64,000 nt of DNA from Oligoflexia bacterium. GTDB taxonomy: Bacteria; Bdellovibrionota; UBA1018. The stretch spans positions 25,198-89,197 of the forward strand of contig CAITVN010000070.1 of the NCBI GenBank assembly GCA_903895855.1, read 5' to 3'. Position 1 is the first letter of the stretch. Each line of letters begins with the position of its first letter. The notes beneath the pieces were generated by a model. It had not been told where the DNA came from, searched no databases, and saw only the letters and a list, made by a program, of their open reading frames with translations. This document shows, piece after piece, positions 53,975 to 62,734 of this stretch. A program made the translations under genes and the position numbers.

Positions 53975-54949
53975 TTACTTCACCACCATCTGGGCTCTAA
54001 TCACTTCTTCTAGACTAACACCGGCCAAGTGCACGTCTTCTAACGATTCTCCAAAATAACTCGCGATCGTCGAAAGCACATCAGAAAGAGCAACCTCTTT
54101 CAAATTGAACTCGTACTGCAATTCAAACTCGCCGAGCACTTGATCGCTCAGTTTCATTTTTCCCGCGAAATGAGTGACCACTCGCGCTTGTTCAGCCTCG
54201 AAATTTGAACGAGCCCGCGAAAGAAGAAGCTTCACTCGCCTCACATCTTTCAAATCACCTTTTACTTGCGAAAGCGGGCCGTCATAAGCCTTTTCACCGG
54301 CCTGAACTAGCACGCACCGGTCACAAAGCACTTCTACGTCACTGATGTCATGACTCGTCAGTAAGATCGTGGTTCCGAACTGTTTCTGCCACTCGCGCAG
54401 CCGTTCACGAAGGTGGTGTTTTGCTTGAAGATCGAGGCCAATAGTTGGTTCATCTAAAAGTATAATTTCGGGCTGGTGAATGAGGCTAGCTATCAACTCA
54501 CACCGCATGCGCTGCCCCAAACTCAGCTCTCGCACCCTCATCTTAAGTAGGTCTTTCGCCTCAAACTGTACGGCCAACTTGTTCATGCGAGCGACTTGGT
54601 CTTTGGGTGGTACGAAATAAGTTTCAGCCTGAAGTAGCAATGACTGCTCAACGCTCATGTGAAAAAACAATTGCGACCGGGCTCCGAAAACAATTCCGAG
54701 GTTTCGATTGGCCAGAGAAGTTCCAGCAGCATGCCCCTTGACTTTAACACTGCCCTTGTCAGGCCTCAAAATACCACAGAGCATCTTGATCGTAGTACTC
54801 TTGCCGGCTCCATTGGGGCCCAAAAACGCAACTGACTCACCGGGTGAAATGAGTAGATCGAGACCTTTCACCGCAACTACCCCATTTTGGAACCGTTTTT
54901 CTAATCCGCGTGCTTCAATTGCAAAAGGCGCAAGGGGTACTGTAGTCAT
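53975..54949 (-). CDS. ABC exporter ATP-binding protein
   Basis: 324 residues. Walker A AFLGPNGAGKSTTIKML, Q loop in GIVFGARSQLFFHMSVEQSL, signature LSLGQRMRCELIASL, Walker B EIILLDEPTIGLDLQAK, H loop LLTSHDISDVEVLC. A C-terminal domain of about 90 residues follows, typical of DrrA/NodI-type exporters. First gene of ATPase-permease-permease-MepA-PPTase; the exporter and peptidoglycan enzyme share an operon. Divergent from the hydrolase at 55024. Confidence 0.93.
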   Translation of the reverse strand: MTTVPLAPFAIEARGLEKRFQNGVVAVKGLDLLISPGESVAFLGPNGAGKSTTIKMLCGILRPDKGSVKVKGHAAGTSLANRNLGIVFGARSQLFFHMSVEQSLLLQAETYFVPPKDQVARMNKLAVQFEAKDLLKMRVRELSLGQRMRCELIASLIHQPEIILLDEPTIGLDLQAKHHLRERLREWQKQFGTTILLTSHDISDVEVLCDRCVLVQAGEKAYDGPLSQVKGDLKDVRRVKLLLSRARSNFEAEQARVVTHFAGKMKLSDQVLGEFELQYEFNLKEVALSDVLSTIASYFGESLEDVHLAGVSLEEVIRAQMVVK

Positions 54950-55023
54950 CGTTTAACTGTTGTATCTCGACCTCGGTTTGCTTGTCAAAGCGCGTAAGCC
55001 AGGATAGAGTCGATCTTAAGTTT

Positions 55024-55971
55024 ATGGAAATTTTTTCACCGCTCAAGCCCCGCCCTGAAGGAAGTCGACGAAAAAGCCTTTCTGAAAAATTGAAGTCAGG
55101 TGAACGGCCCCCGGTGACCCACGGGTACTTTAAGTCATTCGACGGAACAAAAATATTCTACAGCATCGAAGGTAAGGGCAAGCCGCTCATTTTTTGCTAT
55201 GGCTTAGTCTGTTCGAGTCTTCACTGGACCTATCAAATAGACCACTTTCACGAAAATTATCGTTCAATTTGGTTTGATTACCGCGGACATCACAATTCAG
55301 AGGTTCCTCATGACCTCAAAAGTCTAACGGTTGAGAACATCGCCCGCGACCTCGGAATCATGATGGACGAACTCGGCATCAAAGACGCAGTGCTTTTAGG
55401 CCATAGCATGGGTGTTAATGTTGTACTCGAGTTTTTCAGACAGCAGCCTCACCGGGTGGCAGGAATGGTGCTAGCCAACGGAACCGCCAAACGACCTCTT
55501 GAAACCATGTTCGAAAGTAATGTTTTTCAGTCGGTTTTCAAGTTAGCGAGAAAAACCTACGAGGCCCTTCCCGGCATCATGACCACTGCCTGGAAGATGC
55601 AGGCAAATCCTCTGGTAAAGAGTATGATTAGCATGGGCGGATTCAATCCGCACCTGACGCCAAAAGAAGACATTGATCTTTACGTAAGCCAAATCGCCGA
55701 AATGGATCCTCGAATCTTGCTCTATTTGATTGAGAACTACGACACTCTCGATGAAACTCCTTGGCTTCACTCAGTCACGATTCCAACCCTCGTGATCGCG
55801 GGCGAACACGACAAGGTCATTCCAATACCCGAACAAGAACTCATTCACCAACTCATACCCAATAGTGAATTTGAGTTGATTTGGCACGGCAGCCATTGTC
55901 CACAAATGGATTTGCCAGAGCTTGTTAACCACAAGATTGAGAATTTTCTCAAAAAAATGAATTATACATGA
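55024..55971 (+). CDS. Alpha/beta hydrolase
   Basis: 315 residues from ATG 55024; an upstream TTG in frame is unlikely. Oxyanion segment KPLIFCYGLVCSSLHWTYQI, nucleophile elbow LLGHSMGVNVVL, acid near IAGEHDKVIP, and His in WHGSHCPQMD. Fits esterase or haloperoxidase-like enzymes. Coupled by ATGA overlap (55968-55971) to the GT87 gene, so it may act on a lipid or sugar precursor. Confidence 0.88.
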   Translation: MEIFSPLKPRPEGSRRKSLSEKLKSGERPPVTHGYFKSFDGTKIFYSIEGKGKPLIFCYGLVCSSLHWTYQIDHFHENYRSIWFDYRGHHNSEVPHDLKSLTVENIARDLGIMMDELGIKDAVLLGHSMGVNVVLEFFRQQPHRVAGMVLANGTAKRPLETMFESNVFQSVFKLARKTYEALPGIMTTAWKMQANPLVKSMISMGGFNPHLTPKEDIDLYVSQIAEMDPRILLYLIENYDTLDETPWLHSVTIPTLVIAGEHDKVIPIPEQELIHQLIPNSEFELIWHGSHCPQMDLPELVNHKIENFLKKMNYT

Positions 55972-57218
55972 CTTCGGTGAACATTTTATTGCGTCGGCTT
56001 GCCTACGCAGTCGGAATCTTCTTTTTCGTCTGGATCTCAGTTGCCACCATCACCAACACAGTTGACGTGGGATACGATGTTAAGGTTTTTGTAAAATCTG
56101 CGCGGCTTATGTGGAATGACCACCAATCACCTTACTTTACCGATAATCCCGGTTGGTCAATCAGATACCCGCCTTGGGTGGTACCCCTTTTTGTTCCGCT
56201 AGCGTGGTTTTCACAGTCTTCGCACTCTCAGCTCGCTTGGGCAGTTGGAGCGCTGATCGCGTTACTATACACCATCAATTGGTTGAGACGATCATTCATT
56301 CATTGGGGTGCTCTTTTATTAACCCTAACGGTGATGTTTCCCTTATTTGCTAAACACTCGATTTCGGGGCAAATGATTTTGCAGCAAGTCGCACTTTGTT
56401 TATTTCTCTATTCGAGCCTAAACAGATCGCCAACTATCAAGACATCACTCGCGCAATCACTTAGCTTCACTTTGATCACAGCGAAAATCACGACAGCATT
56501 GCCTTTCGTCATTGTGATTCGTCAGCTAGCTACCCGCCGCTTCCTTTTTTCGACACTCCTTTTGTGGGTCACCCTGACTTCATCACTGCTCGCGGTTGTT
56601 ACCCCATCAACTTATTCACAAGTTTTCTTTGAATGGATGAGGGCGGCAAAAAATCAAATTCCTCCCGACCTCACTTTTCAAAATCAAGGAATTCCAGCCG
56701 ATATTTTTCGACTTTTACTGAAAATAAACCCCACACTTTCGAGCCAGTTATCAATCGATCAGAGGTACCTCATCATTTCAGTATTGGGAGTGATTGTGGC
56801 GGTATCGCTTGGTTCTTGGTTGATTGTGAGATTTAGAAAAATACGGTTGCCACCCCAAGAGCTATTCATCGGGTTGCTCGCTTTAGTGCCTTGCGTTCAC
56901 CCCTTATCTTGGTATCAAACCTTTCTATTTTCGTTTCCATTTTTTTCATCTCTGATGAATGAAGCTTTTTTTACGCCTCGATCTGACCCTGAAAAAAATA
57001 GGCACCTTCAAAATCAGATTGCTTCTTTTGTCGCATTAATCGGTGTTTCACTCTTCACCAGAGAAGGTCTCAGCTTTTTAGATCAAGTGCCGGTGATTCG
57101 CTCTTGGAAGTCATTCGCCGTACTTTTGGGCCTACACCTCTACTTGAAGCTAAAAACTCACCCTCGCCCTAAAGAAGTCGTCCAGTCCATCCAAGGAAAC
57201 GACCAGTCAATCCATTGA
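55968..57218 (+). CDS. GT87-like (DUF2029) polytopic membrane glycosyltransferase
   Basis: 416 residues with about ten membrane helices. The first loop after helix 1 has VDVGYDVKVFVKSARLMWND and SPYFTDNPGWSIRYPPWVV, with the paired acidic residues and RYPP motif of DUF2029 mannosyltransferases, which use polyprenyl-phosphate sugar donors in the periplasm. Its last 61 bp overlap the iron-sulfur gene tail to tail. Confidence 0.85.
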   Translation: MTSVNILLRRLAYAVGIFFFVWISVATITNTVDVGYDVKVFVKSARLMWNDHQSPYFTDNPGWSIRYPPWVVPLFVPLAWFSQSSHSQLAWAVGALIALLYTINWLRRSFIHWGALLLTLTVMFPLFAKHSISGQMILQQVALCLFLYSSLNRSPTIKTSLAQSLSFTLITAKITTALPFVIVIRQLATRRFLFSTLLLWVTLTSSLLAVVTPSTYSQVFFEWMRAAKNQIPPDLTFQNQGIPADIFRLLLKINPTLSSQLSIDQRYLIISVLGVIVAVSLGSWLIVRFRKIRLPPQELFIGLLALVPCVHPLSWYQTFLFSFPFFSSLMNEAFFTPRSDPEKNRHLQNQIASFVALIGVSLFTREGLSFLDQVPVIRSWKSFAVLLGLHLYLKLKTHPRPKEVVQSIQGNDQSIH

Positions 57219-59071
57219 GAATCGTCAACGCCTTCAGATTTTAGAATTTTTCTCACACTGTCGTAACAGAATGTTCCGTGACAGCGCCCAGATCCGACAC
57301 CCTGCTCTTTCACAATGTCTTCAGCCGAACGGTGAAGATTCAACTTAACGGCCTGGATGAACTCATTTTTCTCGATGCCTTGGCAAGGACAAAAAATTTC
57401 TGCTCGACTGATTTCTTTCCAGTGAAGCGGCGAACCGACTTTCAGTTGCATGCCCCTGCGAACGGCTGTCTGACATGCCCGGCGCTTCAGGCCATCAACT
57501 TCAATATCGCAAAGCCCGCAACTTCCGTCATTACACCTCAACTGATCTTCTGATCTGGCTCTCGCCATTTCGAAAAGCGCATCTTGAACGGTCGCCTTCT
57601 CGCGAGCTAGGCGCCTCTCACCGTTGAGAAAAATTTCAACCTTTGAAAACTCAGGTCGAGTCACATGCAGTTCGACGGTTGGGTCTACTATTTTACGAAT
57701 GCCTCTCAATTCCCAAAAAAGGTGTTCTGGCACTTCAACTTGTACCCAACTCTGACCCTGCTCTTGAGGGCCTCTTGCCGAAACTCTCACTTGGCCCAAA
57801 GCAGCGCCCTGCCGATTCACACCCACAACAAAATCACCCACAATGAGATCACTCGACTCTGGATATTTCAGGGTCACCGAAGTGAACTGCCCGGTGTCAC
57901 TTTCTCTGACCATTGATACAACCCCGGCCGGGCAAACTTGCACACAATGGCCGCAACCGGTACATCGATTTTCGTTCAGTTCAAATCGATCGCGATCTGG
58001 CGAAATCTGAATGGCCTGTTCTGGGCAAATTTTCTCACACTCGCGGCAGGGTATCGACTCAAAGCACTCGAGGCTGGCGACCGTCTGAGTTTTAAACAGA
58101 GTTTTAGGAACTCCAGAAAATTCTTTGATTTGCGCAAGAGACTCTCTAGCTAGCCATTTTCCTTCAAATTTCAAAGACACCGCATTCTCACGAAACCGAT
58201 TGGCCGCCTTCAATTTTGATTTGGCCTTTCTTACCGAGTTATCGAGAAATTCGCGGCGCCCACCCAAATCGACTAAGAGATTTTTGACGACTTTTGCAGC
58301 CAATATTCTCGAATTTTCTTCTTCTAATAACCAACTGTCTGGTGCCTCAGTTCGGCTCAGCTCGGCTGCATGAATCAATTCAAAAAGAAGTGAGCCAGGA
58401 GGATATTCTCGAAATCCATCAATTTTCAATTTTGACTCGGCAGCAGAAATGACCCAAGAACTCTCTAAGATTTCAACGCCTTCATCATTCGCGACTCTGA
58501 ATTCCCGCAACTGTGGGCCTTTGTCTCGAATGCTTTTTGGAATTCCTGTTTTGAAACGTCCACCCAAAATGAGAGCGTACCGCCGTAGCACTTCCCAGCT
58601 CTGCAACTGGCTATCTACCCACACTACTGATGAAACCTTATTCTCAAGTAGTTCAATTCCAAACCTCAGCGATTCATTATTCACGCCTATGATAATCGCA
58701 CCACTATCAAATCGAATACTCTGCGAACGCCAAAGACTGCGAGCCGACTCAATGGGAATCACGCCACCATTCCACGATCCCTCAAACGGTAGGCCGATCT
58801 TAGCATCTTTTACCACTCGGACAACGGCACGAGCTTGAAATCGATGAATTCTCTTTTGAGGATCTTCGGCGAGAAGAATACCACCCGAACCCGGCGTCGA
58901 AATCAATCCTCGTGAATGCAGGTCTTCGCCGCCAACGAGACCACAAGTCAACCCAAACTCTGAGCAAATACTCGAAACCAATCGAGCACCAGGAGTCGGC
59001 CAGGATCTGACTCTAGGGCCAGCAGCAATGATCACGTCAAGTTTGGCATGCCTAACCCAAGTATTTTTCAT
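57158..59071 (-). CDS. Multi-cluster iron-sulfur flavoprotein-like subunit
   Basis: 637 residues, a rare domain chain. Residues 1-250: two degenerate Rossmann folds (AIIIGVNNESLRFGIELLEN), like sarcosine oxidase alpha or HcnB. 336-380: two 4Fe-4S motifs (C336, C342, C345, C349 and C370, C373, C376, C380). 513-533: a 2Fe-2S plant-type site (CNDGSCGLC ... C533). 561-602: a BFD-type 2Fe-2S (CPC ... CHGTFC). It should pass electrons from a flavin site in the partner. ATGA overlap with the partner gene. Substrate unknown. Confidence 0.82.
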   Translation of the reverse strand: MKNTWVRHAKLDVIIAAGPRVRSWPTPGARLVSSICSEFGLTCGLVGGEDLHSRGLISTPGSGGILLAEDPQKRIHRFQARAVVRVVKDAKIGLPFEGSWNGGVIPIESARSLWRSQSIRFDSGAIIIGVNNESLRFGIELLENKVSSVVWVDSQLQSWEVLRRYALILGGRFKTGIPKSIRDKGPQLREFRVANDEGVEILESSWVISAAESKLKIDGFREYPPGSLLFELIHAAELSRTEAPDSWLLEEENSRILAAKVVKNLLVDLGGRREFLDNSVRKAKSKLKAANRFRENAVSLKFEGKWLARESLAQIKEFSGVPKTLFKTQTVASLECFESIPCRECEKICPEQAIQISPDRDRFELNENRCTGCGHCVQVCPAGVVSMVRESDTGQFTSVTLKYPESSDLIVGDFVVGVNRQGAALGQVRVSARGPQEQGQSWVQVEVPEHLFWELRGIRKIVDPTVELHVTRPEFSKVEIFLNGERRLAREKATVQDALFEMARARSEDQLRCNDGSCGLCDIEVDGLKRRACQTAVRRGMQLKVGSPLHWKEISRAEIFCPCQGIEKNEFIQAVKLNLHRSAEDIVKEQGVGSGRCHGTFCYDSVRKILKSEGVDDSQWIDWSFPWMDWTTSLGRG

Positions 59072-60330
59072 GTAAGTGTCTCTCGAAGTGATTCTCGTAA
59101 AATTTCTGTTATCTGCCTTTCGACACTTTTTACAACACTCACCAACGCCCCATCACAAGACCGAATCAGCTTTAATTTTGGAGGGCCACCTAAGAGCGGG
59201 GCAGCGCCGAGTATTTTAGAATTCTCCCAATCCATCAACCTTAAAACCTGGCACGACCGAATTGAGAAACGGTCCCAGAATAAAGTGTCGTGAAAAAGCC
59301 GCAACAAGCCGTCAAACGATTCTTGACTGACAACACGATCCCAATCGGATTGCTCAAGACCACAATTGCGATAGACCTGTAACAGAGGCGATTTTTGATC
59401 AGGAGCCCCCTCGGCTTCAGCCATCACAATCAAATCGTCAATTGAAGCGATGGTGTCAGGTACAATTTTGTCTCGAGAAATCAGCGACCAACGCTCCCAA
59501 AGCCTGATTTCAGGAAGAGAAGCTTTCTCATGCTTCGCCCCAGCTAGAATTATTGACCTGATCCACTGATCTAAACGTGGCGTCCAAAAACAAAAAAACC
59601 CTGCAATCGAATCGAGTGGCCAGTGGTTAACTGTTTGGTTACTCGTAAATCGAAAAAATTTCTTATCGAACTCCATTTGTGAACAGTTTGAGAAAAAAGA
59701 CCCGCTCCCTATTTTTTCGATGAGGTAGTCTACGATTCCTTGGCGGTACCGAGAAGCATCAACATCGCTCGATTCTTCGACCATCACCCCACTGAAGTAA
59801 TCAAACTGTTCAATTAGGTTTCCCTGTTTTTCTCCTGAAAAACCAGGAAATTTCGCAACAGCTTGAAAACCTTCAAGTAGGTTAACTTGTTTGCCCTGCG
59901 CCGCCCTACTCACAAAGTATTCTTCGAGATTTCGCCACTGTTCTGAAACCGAGTCTCTCGATTCGAGCCACAGCCTGCGCCTTGCGCGAATCCAGGGGGC
60001 TAAGCGATCGACAGGTTCAGCCTTCAATTCGGGCAGTACACGATTAGATGTCTTACCCAGAGCTCCAGGAAAATAGGGGCTCAAAATCGCATGCGTCGAG
60101 GCGACGATAGAGTCAGTATTCCAGTTACCCGCGAGTGCATCGAAACTTGTCGGAAGAACCGGATCAAATGCCCACTCTGAGTTTTCCTTAAAAAAAACTG
60201 AGTCAGGGTTTAAGATTTTAACAGTGAAACCTTCTTCAATCAAAATCTGACTTGCGATCAAAGGCGCAAGCCCGGTACCAATCAAGACGACATTCTTTTC
60301 TGAAGAATGTGGCACCAACACTGGGGTCAA
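59068..60330 (-). CDS. FAD-binding oxidoreductase-like partner subunit
   Basis: 420 residues. N-terminal dinucleotide-binding fold NVVLIGTGLAPLIASQILIE (GxGxxP in place of GxGxxG) and KILNPD, then regions with no clear motif, and a C-terminus without cysteine ligands. Probably the catalytic flavin subunit of a complex with the multi-cluster protein, by analogy with HcnBC or sarcosine oxidase. It overlaps both neighbours by 4 bp. Confidence 0.65.
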   Translation of the reverse strand: MTPVLVPHSSEKNVVLIGTGLAPLIASQILIEEGFTVKILNPDSVFFKENSEWAFDPVLPTSFDALAGNWNTDSIVASTHAILSPYFPGALGKTSNRVLPELKAEPVDRLAPWIRARRRLWLESRDSVSEQWRNLEEYFVSRAAQGKQVNLLEGFQAVAKFPGFSGEKQGNLIEQFDYFSGVMVEESSDVDASRYRQGIVDYLIEKIGSGSFFSNCSQMEFDKKFFRFTSNQTVNHWPLDSIAGFFCFWTPRLDQWIRSIILAGAKHEKASLPEIRLWERWSLISRDKIVPDTIASIDDLIVMAEAEGAPDQKSPLLQVYRNCGLEQSDWDRVVSQESFDGLLRLFHDTLFWDRFSIRSCQVLRLMDWENSKILGAAPLLGGPPKLKLIRSCDGALVSVVKSVERQITEILRESLRETLT

Positions 60331-61682
60331 GTTCCTTCCTGCCTAGCCATGAGCACTCCTAAAACCCGCTTCATCGCTGTCTGCAATTGAGCTCGTTTGT
60401 ACTCGCCGTGCGCGCTCACCCCTCGTTCGTTTTCATGGGCACTCGCTTCGTCAACCACCTGAACCTCAAACGGGTAGAAAAATCGGACCTCTTTCTGCAG
60501 GTGTTTCAAATCAATTCGATCAAGGGCTTTTTGCAAGTCGTCATCTAAAACTTTAGACTTCGAGACTACCTTCAGGTTTCTCAAATCTTCGTAAAGAGGA
60601 TTTTTTAACTTAATGAGCTGCCGTCCGGTAAACTGAATGGCCCGATAAAATTCGCTCGAATGCGGATTTTCGGGACTCACGACCTGCGCGATAGCTGCGG
60701 CCTCAAGCTTGTTGATCATCTGTTCATTTAACAATTCAGGTAACTTCTGAGGCAACACCCTAGACAAATTGGCCTCTTGATGAGCCAAAAAATCGGCCAG
60801 CTGTACTTTAAATTCGTCCATATTGATCAAGCTATTTCTCGATCGAGAAGGTTTAATATTCGGCGAAATAATGATCATTTGATCTTTCAAATACTTGATC
60901 ACCTGTAGCGCACCCAAACGAGTGGGGGTCACAAAACGCAACCCCACTCGATCAAAAATATCTTCAGCCACGTTTTCGGGCTTATGAAGCAATTTAATCA
61001 AAGTTGAGTCACGAGATTTTTTTGGCTTGGTTTCAAACGCAACCAAATCGACGCGATTAGGGTCGGTGTCACGATCGCCTAAATACAGCTTTCCAGTTTC
61101 ATCACGACGCACATGTTTATAAAATCGATCTAGTATTTGCTTCTGCACTTCAGGAAAATAAGGGGCACGCAAATCTTGGTCAAGATGGGCCACCGTGTGC
61201 ATGACCTTCAGCACGCTACAGGCCCAATTTCTCAGGTTCGTACCATGAGAGTCTTCAAGCTGATTAGGTGCGCGGTAACAGGCCATCAAGAACAGCTCGC
61301 GCACATCCGTGAGGTCGTGAATGCGCTTGGGTATTTCTAGTCTTGCCCCTTCACTATTGTCGGGAAACAAAAAATACCTCTTGATGAAATGCAAGGCCTC
61401 ATAGAAATGACCCTGAACGTGGGCCTTTTCAATCGGATTTTCTAAATCAAAGCCGTAATTTCGAATAAAATGCTCAGCCGCTTCAAGAGTCGGAATATAG
61501 AAGCCTGTGACAGAGTCAATCGTCGATTTACCACCAATAATAACGTCTAAAACTTCCCAACGAAAGTTGAACTTTCGCTTAAGAGTTTCTTTCACACCCG
61601 ATGAGCGCATATACCTATGTTTCATAACAGTTGAGTTCAGGGCTGCCAAGCTTGGTTTCACCTTAAAGTTGCAATTAGTCAT
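60327..61682 (-). CDS. RelA/SpoT-like nucleotidyltransferase-fold protein (TIGR04552-like)
   Basis: 451 residues from ATG 61682; the frame is open to 61778 but would meet the divergent gene. The central part resembles the RelA/SpoT synthetase: SRDSTLIKLLHKPENVAEDI then FDRVGLRFVTPTRLGALQVI, and further on FYPFEVQVVDEASAHENERG with SAHGEYKRAQ, like the EVQ...H..Y..K block. No HD hydrolase domain. I recall a family TIGR04552 of this kind; function undefined. First gene of the flavin/iron-sulfur operon (ATGA overlap). Confidence 0.65.
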   Translation of the reverse strand: MTNCNFKVKPSLAALNSTVMKHRYMRSSGVKETLKRKFNFRWEVLDVIIGGKSTIDSVTGFYIPTLEAAEHFIRNYGFDLENPIEKAHVQGHFYEALHFIKRYFLFPDNSEGARLEIPKRIHDLTDVRELFLMACYRAPNQLEDSHGTNLRNWACSVLKVMHTVAHLDQDLRAPYFPEVQKQILDRFYKHVRRDETGKLYLGDRDTDPNRVDLVAFETKPKKSRDSTLIKLLHKPENVAEDIFDRVGLRFVTPTRLGALQVIKYLKDQMIIISPNIKPSRSRNSLINMDEFKVQLADFLAHQEANLSRVLPQKLPELLNEQMINKLEAAAIAQVVSPENPHSSEFYRAIQFTGRQLIKLKNPLYEDLRNLKVVSKSKVLDDDLQKALDRIDLKHLQKEVRFFYPFEVQVVDEASAHENERGVSAHGEYKRAQLQTAMKRVLGVLMARQEGT

Positions 61683-61706
61683 GACGCATACGATGATGCC
61701 GAGACT

Positions 61707-62102
61707 ATGGCAAAGGTCTATACCACAGAAATACACGTCCGGGGTTACGAGCTTGATAGTTTTGGACACGTCAATCACGCTACCTACATTTCATACATGG
61801 AGCACGCACGCTGGCTTTGTTTGGCCGCTGAGGGAATTACCCGTGAAAAACTCAATGAATGGAAAACGTGGCCGGTTATCGCCGAATTGAAAGCCAAGTA
61901 TTTAAAACCGACTTATATTGGCGATACTCTAAGAATTGAAACTCAGACTCTTGAAAAGTTTCGCACTCACTTTGTAGTGCATCAAAAAATCTTTAGACAA
62001 GACAAGCAAGTTTTCGAAGGTGAAGTCAAAGTCGTTTTGGTGAACGAAGAAGGCCGCCCCACTCAGATGCCCCAGGCTTTTGATGCTTTGGCACGAGAAT
62101 AA
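61707..62102 (+). CDS. YbgC-like acyl-CoA thioesterase (hotdog fold)
   Basis: 131 residues. VRGYELDSFGHVNHATYISY with MEHAR is the 4HBT signature, with the catalytic Asp followed by HVN. FEGEVKVVLVNEEGRP is the last strand pair. Hydrolyses acyl-CoA or acyl-ACP; members partner with the Tol-Pal cell envelope system in some bacteria. Six bases separate it from pncC. Divergent from the RSH-like gene by 24 bp. Confidence 0.93.
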   Translation: MAKVYTTEIHVRGYELDSFGHVNHATYISYMEHARWLCLAAEGITREKLNEWKTWPVIAELKAKYLKPTYIGDTLRIETQTLEKFRTHFVVHQKIFRQDKQVFEGEVKVVLVNEEGRPTQMPQAFDALARE

Positions 62103-62107
62103 TCACT

Positions 62108-62665
62108 ATGAAGCCAGGTCGCACTCGCCTTCAGATTCAAGCTCAAACAAAAGTCTTGGCAGGTAAAGTCGCGCAGAAGCTTCTTGAGACTTCGACTCAT
62201 CTTGTACTGGCCGAGAGTTGCACCGGCGGACTCATCGCTGCTCTTCTGATTCAAACACCTGGCATTTCACAAGTGTTTGCAGGCTCATTTGTCGTTTATC
62301 AAAAAGAATCAAAAACGGCTTGGCTTGGGCTAAAAAAATCAATCTTCACCAGGGCGCCCGATGGGGTCTCAAAAGAAATTTCAGAACATTTGGCGAAAAC
62401 TGCGCTCAAAAAAACAAAAGCTGCCAACTTAAGTCTGGGTATCACGGGCCGACTCGGGCCAGCTACCGACGGTGAGGTCTGGATTTCAATCGCCAGCAGA
62501 CAAAGACTACCCCTCAAATCAAACGAGCCGGCCAAATCGAAGCGACTTTTACTCAAAGGCCCGAAAAATCGCTTATCAAGAAGTATTCGAGAAACCCACC
62601 AATGGCTGGCTGCTGAGGCCGCATTAGAGATACTCCGTCAGGCGATAAGATACCGAATTTATTAG
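62108..62665 (+). CDS. pncC: CinA C-terminal-like nicotinamide-nucleotide amidase
   Basis: 185 residues, only the C-terminal domain of CinA. LVLAESCTGGLIAALLIQTP, GSFVVYQKESKTAWLG, and SLGITGRLGPATDGEVWISI match the PncC active-site blocks, including the Ser of SCTGG. It deamidates NMN to nicotinate mononucleotide in pyridine recycling. A 25-residue basic N-terminus precedes the fold. A perfect inverted repeat follows its stop by 3 bp. Confidence 0.9.
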   Translation: MKPGRTRLQIQAQTKVLAGKVAQKLLETSTHLVLAESCTGGLIAALLIQTPGISQVFAGSFVVYQKESKTAWLGLKKSIFTRAPDGVSKEISEHLAKTALKKTKAANLSLGITGRLGPATDGEVWISIASRQRLPLKSNEPAKSKRLLLKGPKNRLSRSIRETHQWLAAEAALEILRQAIRYRIY

Positions 62666-62668
62666 ATA

Positions 62669-62734
62669 AAACCATATCAACCACTCTACGGTTGATTATC
62701 CAGATAATCAACCGTAGAGTGGTTGATATGGTTT
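62669..62734. repeat. Perfect 32-bp inverted repeat over the start of AAA/DUF4143 gene
   Basis: 62669-62700 is the exact reverse complement of 62703-62734 with only two bases between (CA). The right arm contains the ATG at 62728-62730 of the next gene, so in mRNA the start codon and any ribosome site would be base-paired. It also begins 3 bp after the pncC stop and could end that transcript. Confidence 0.92.
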
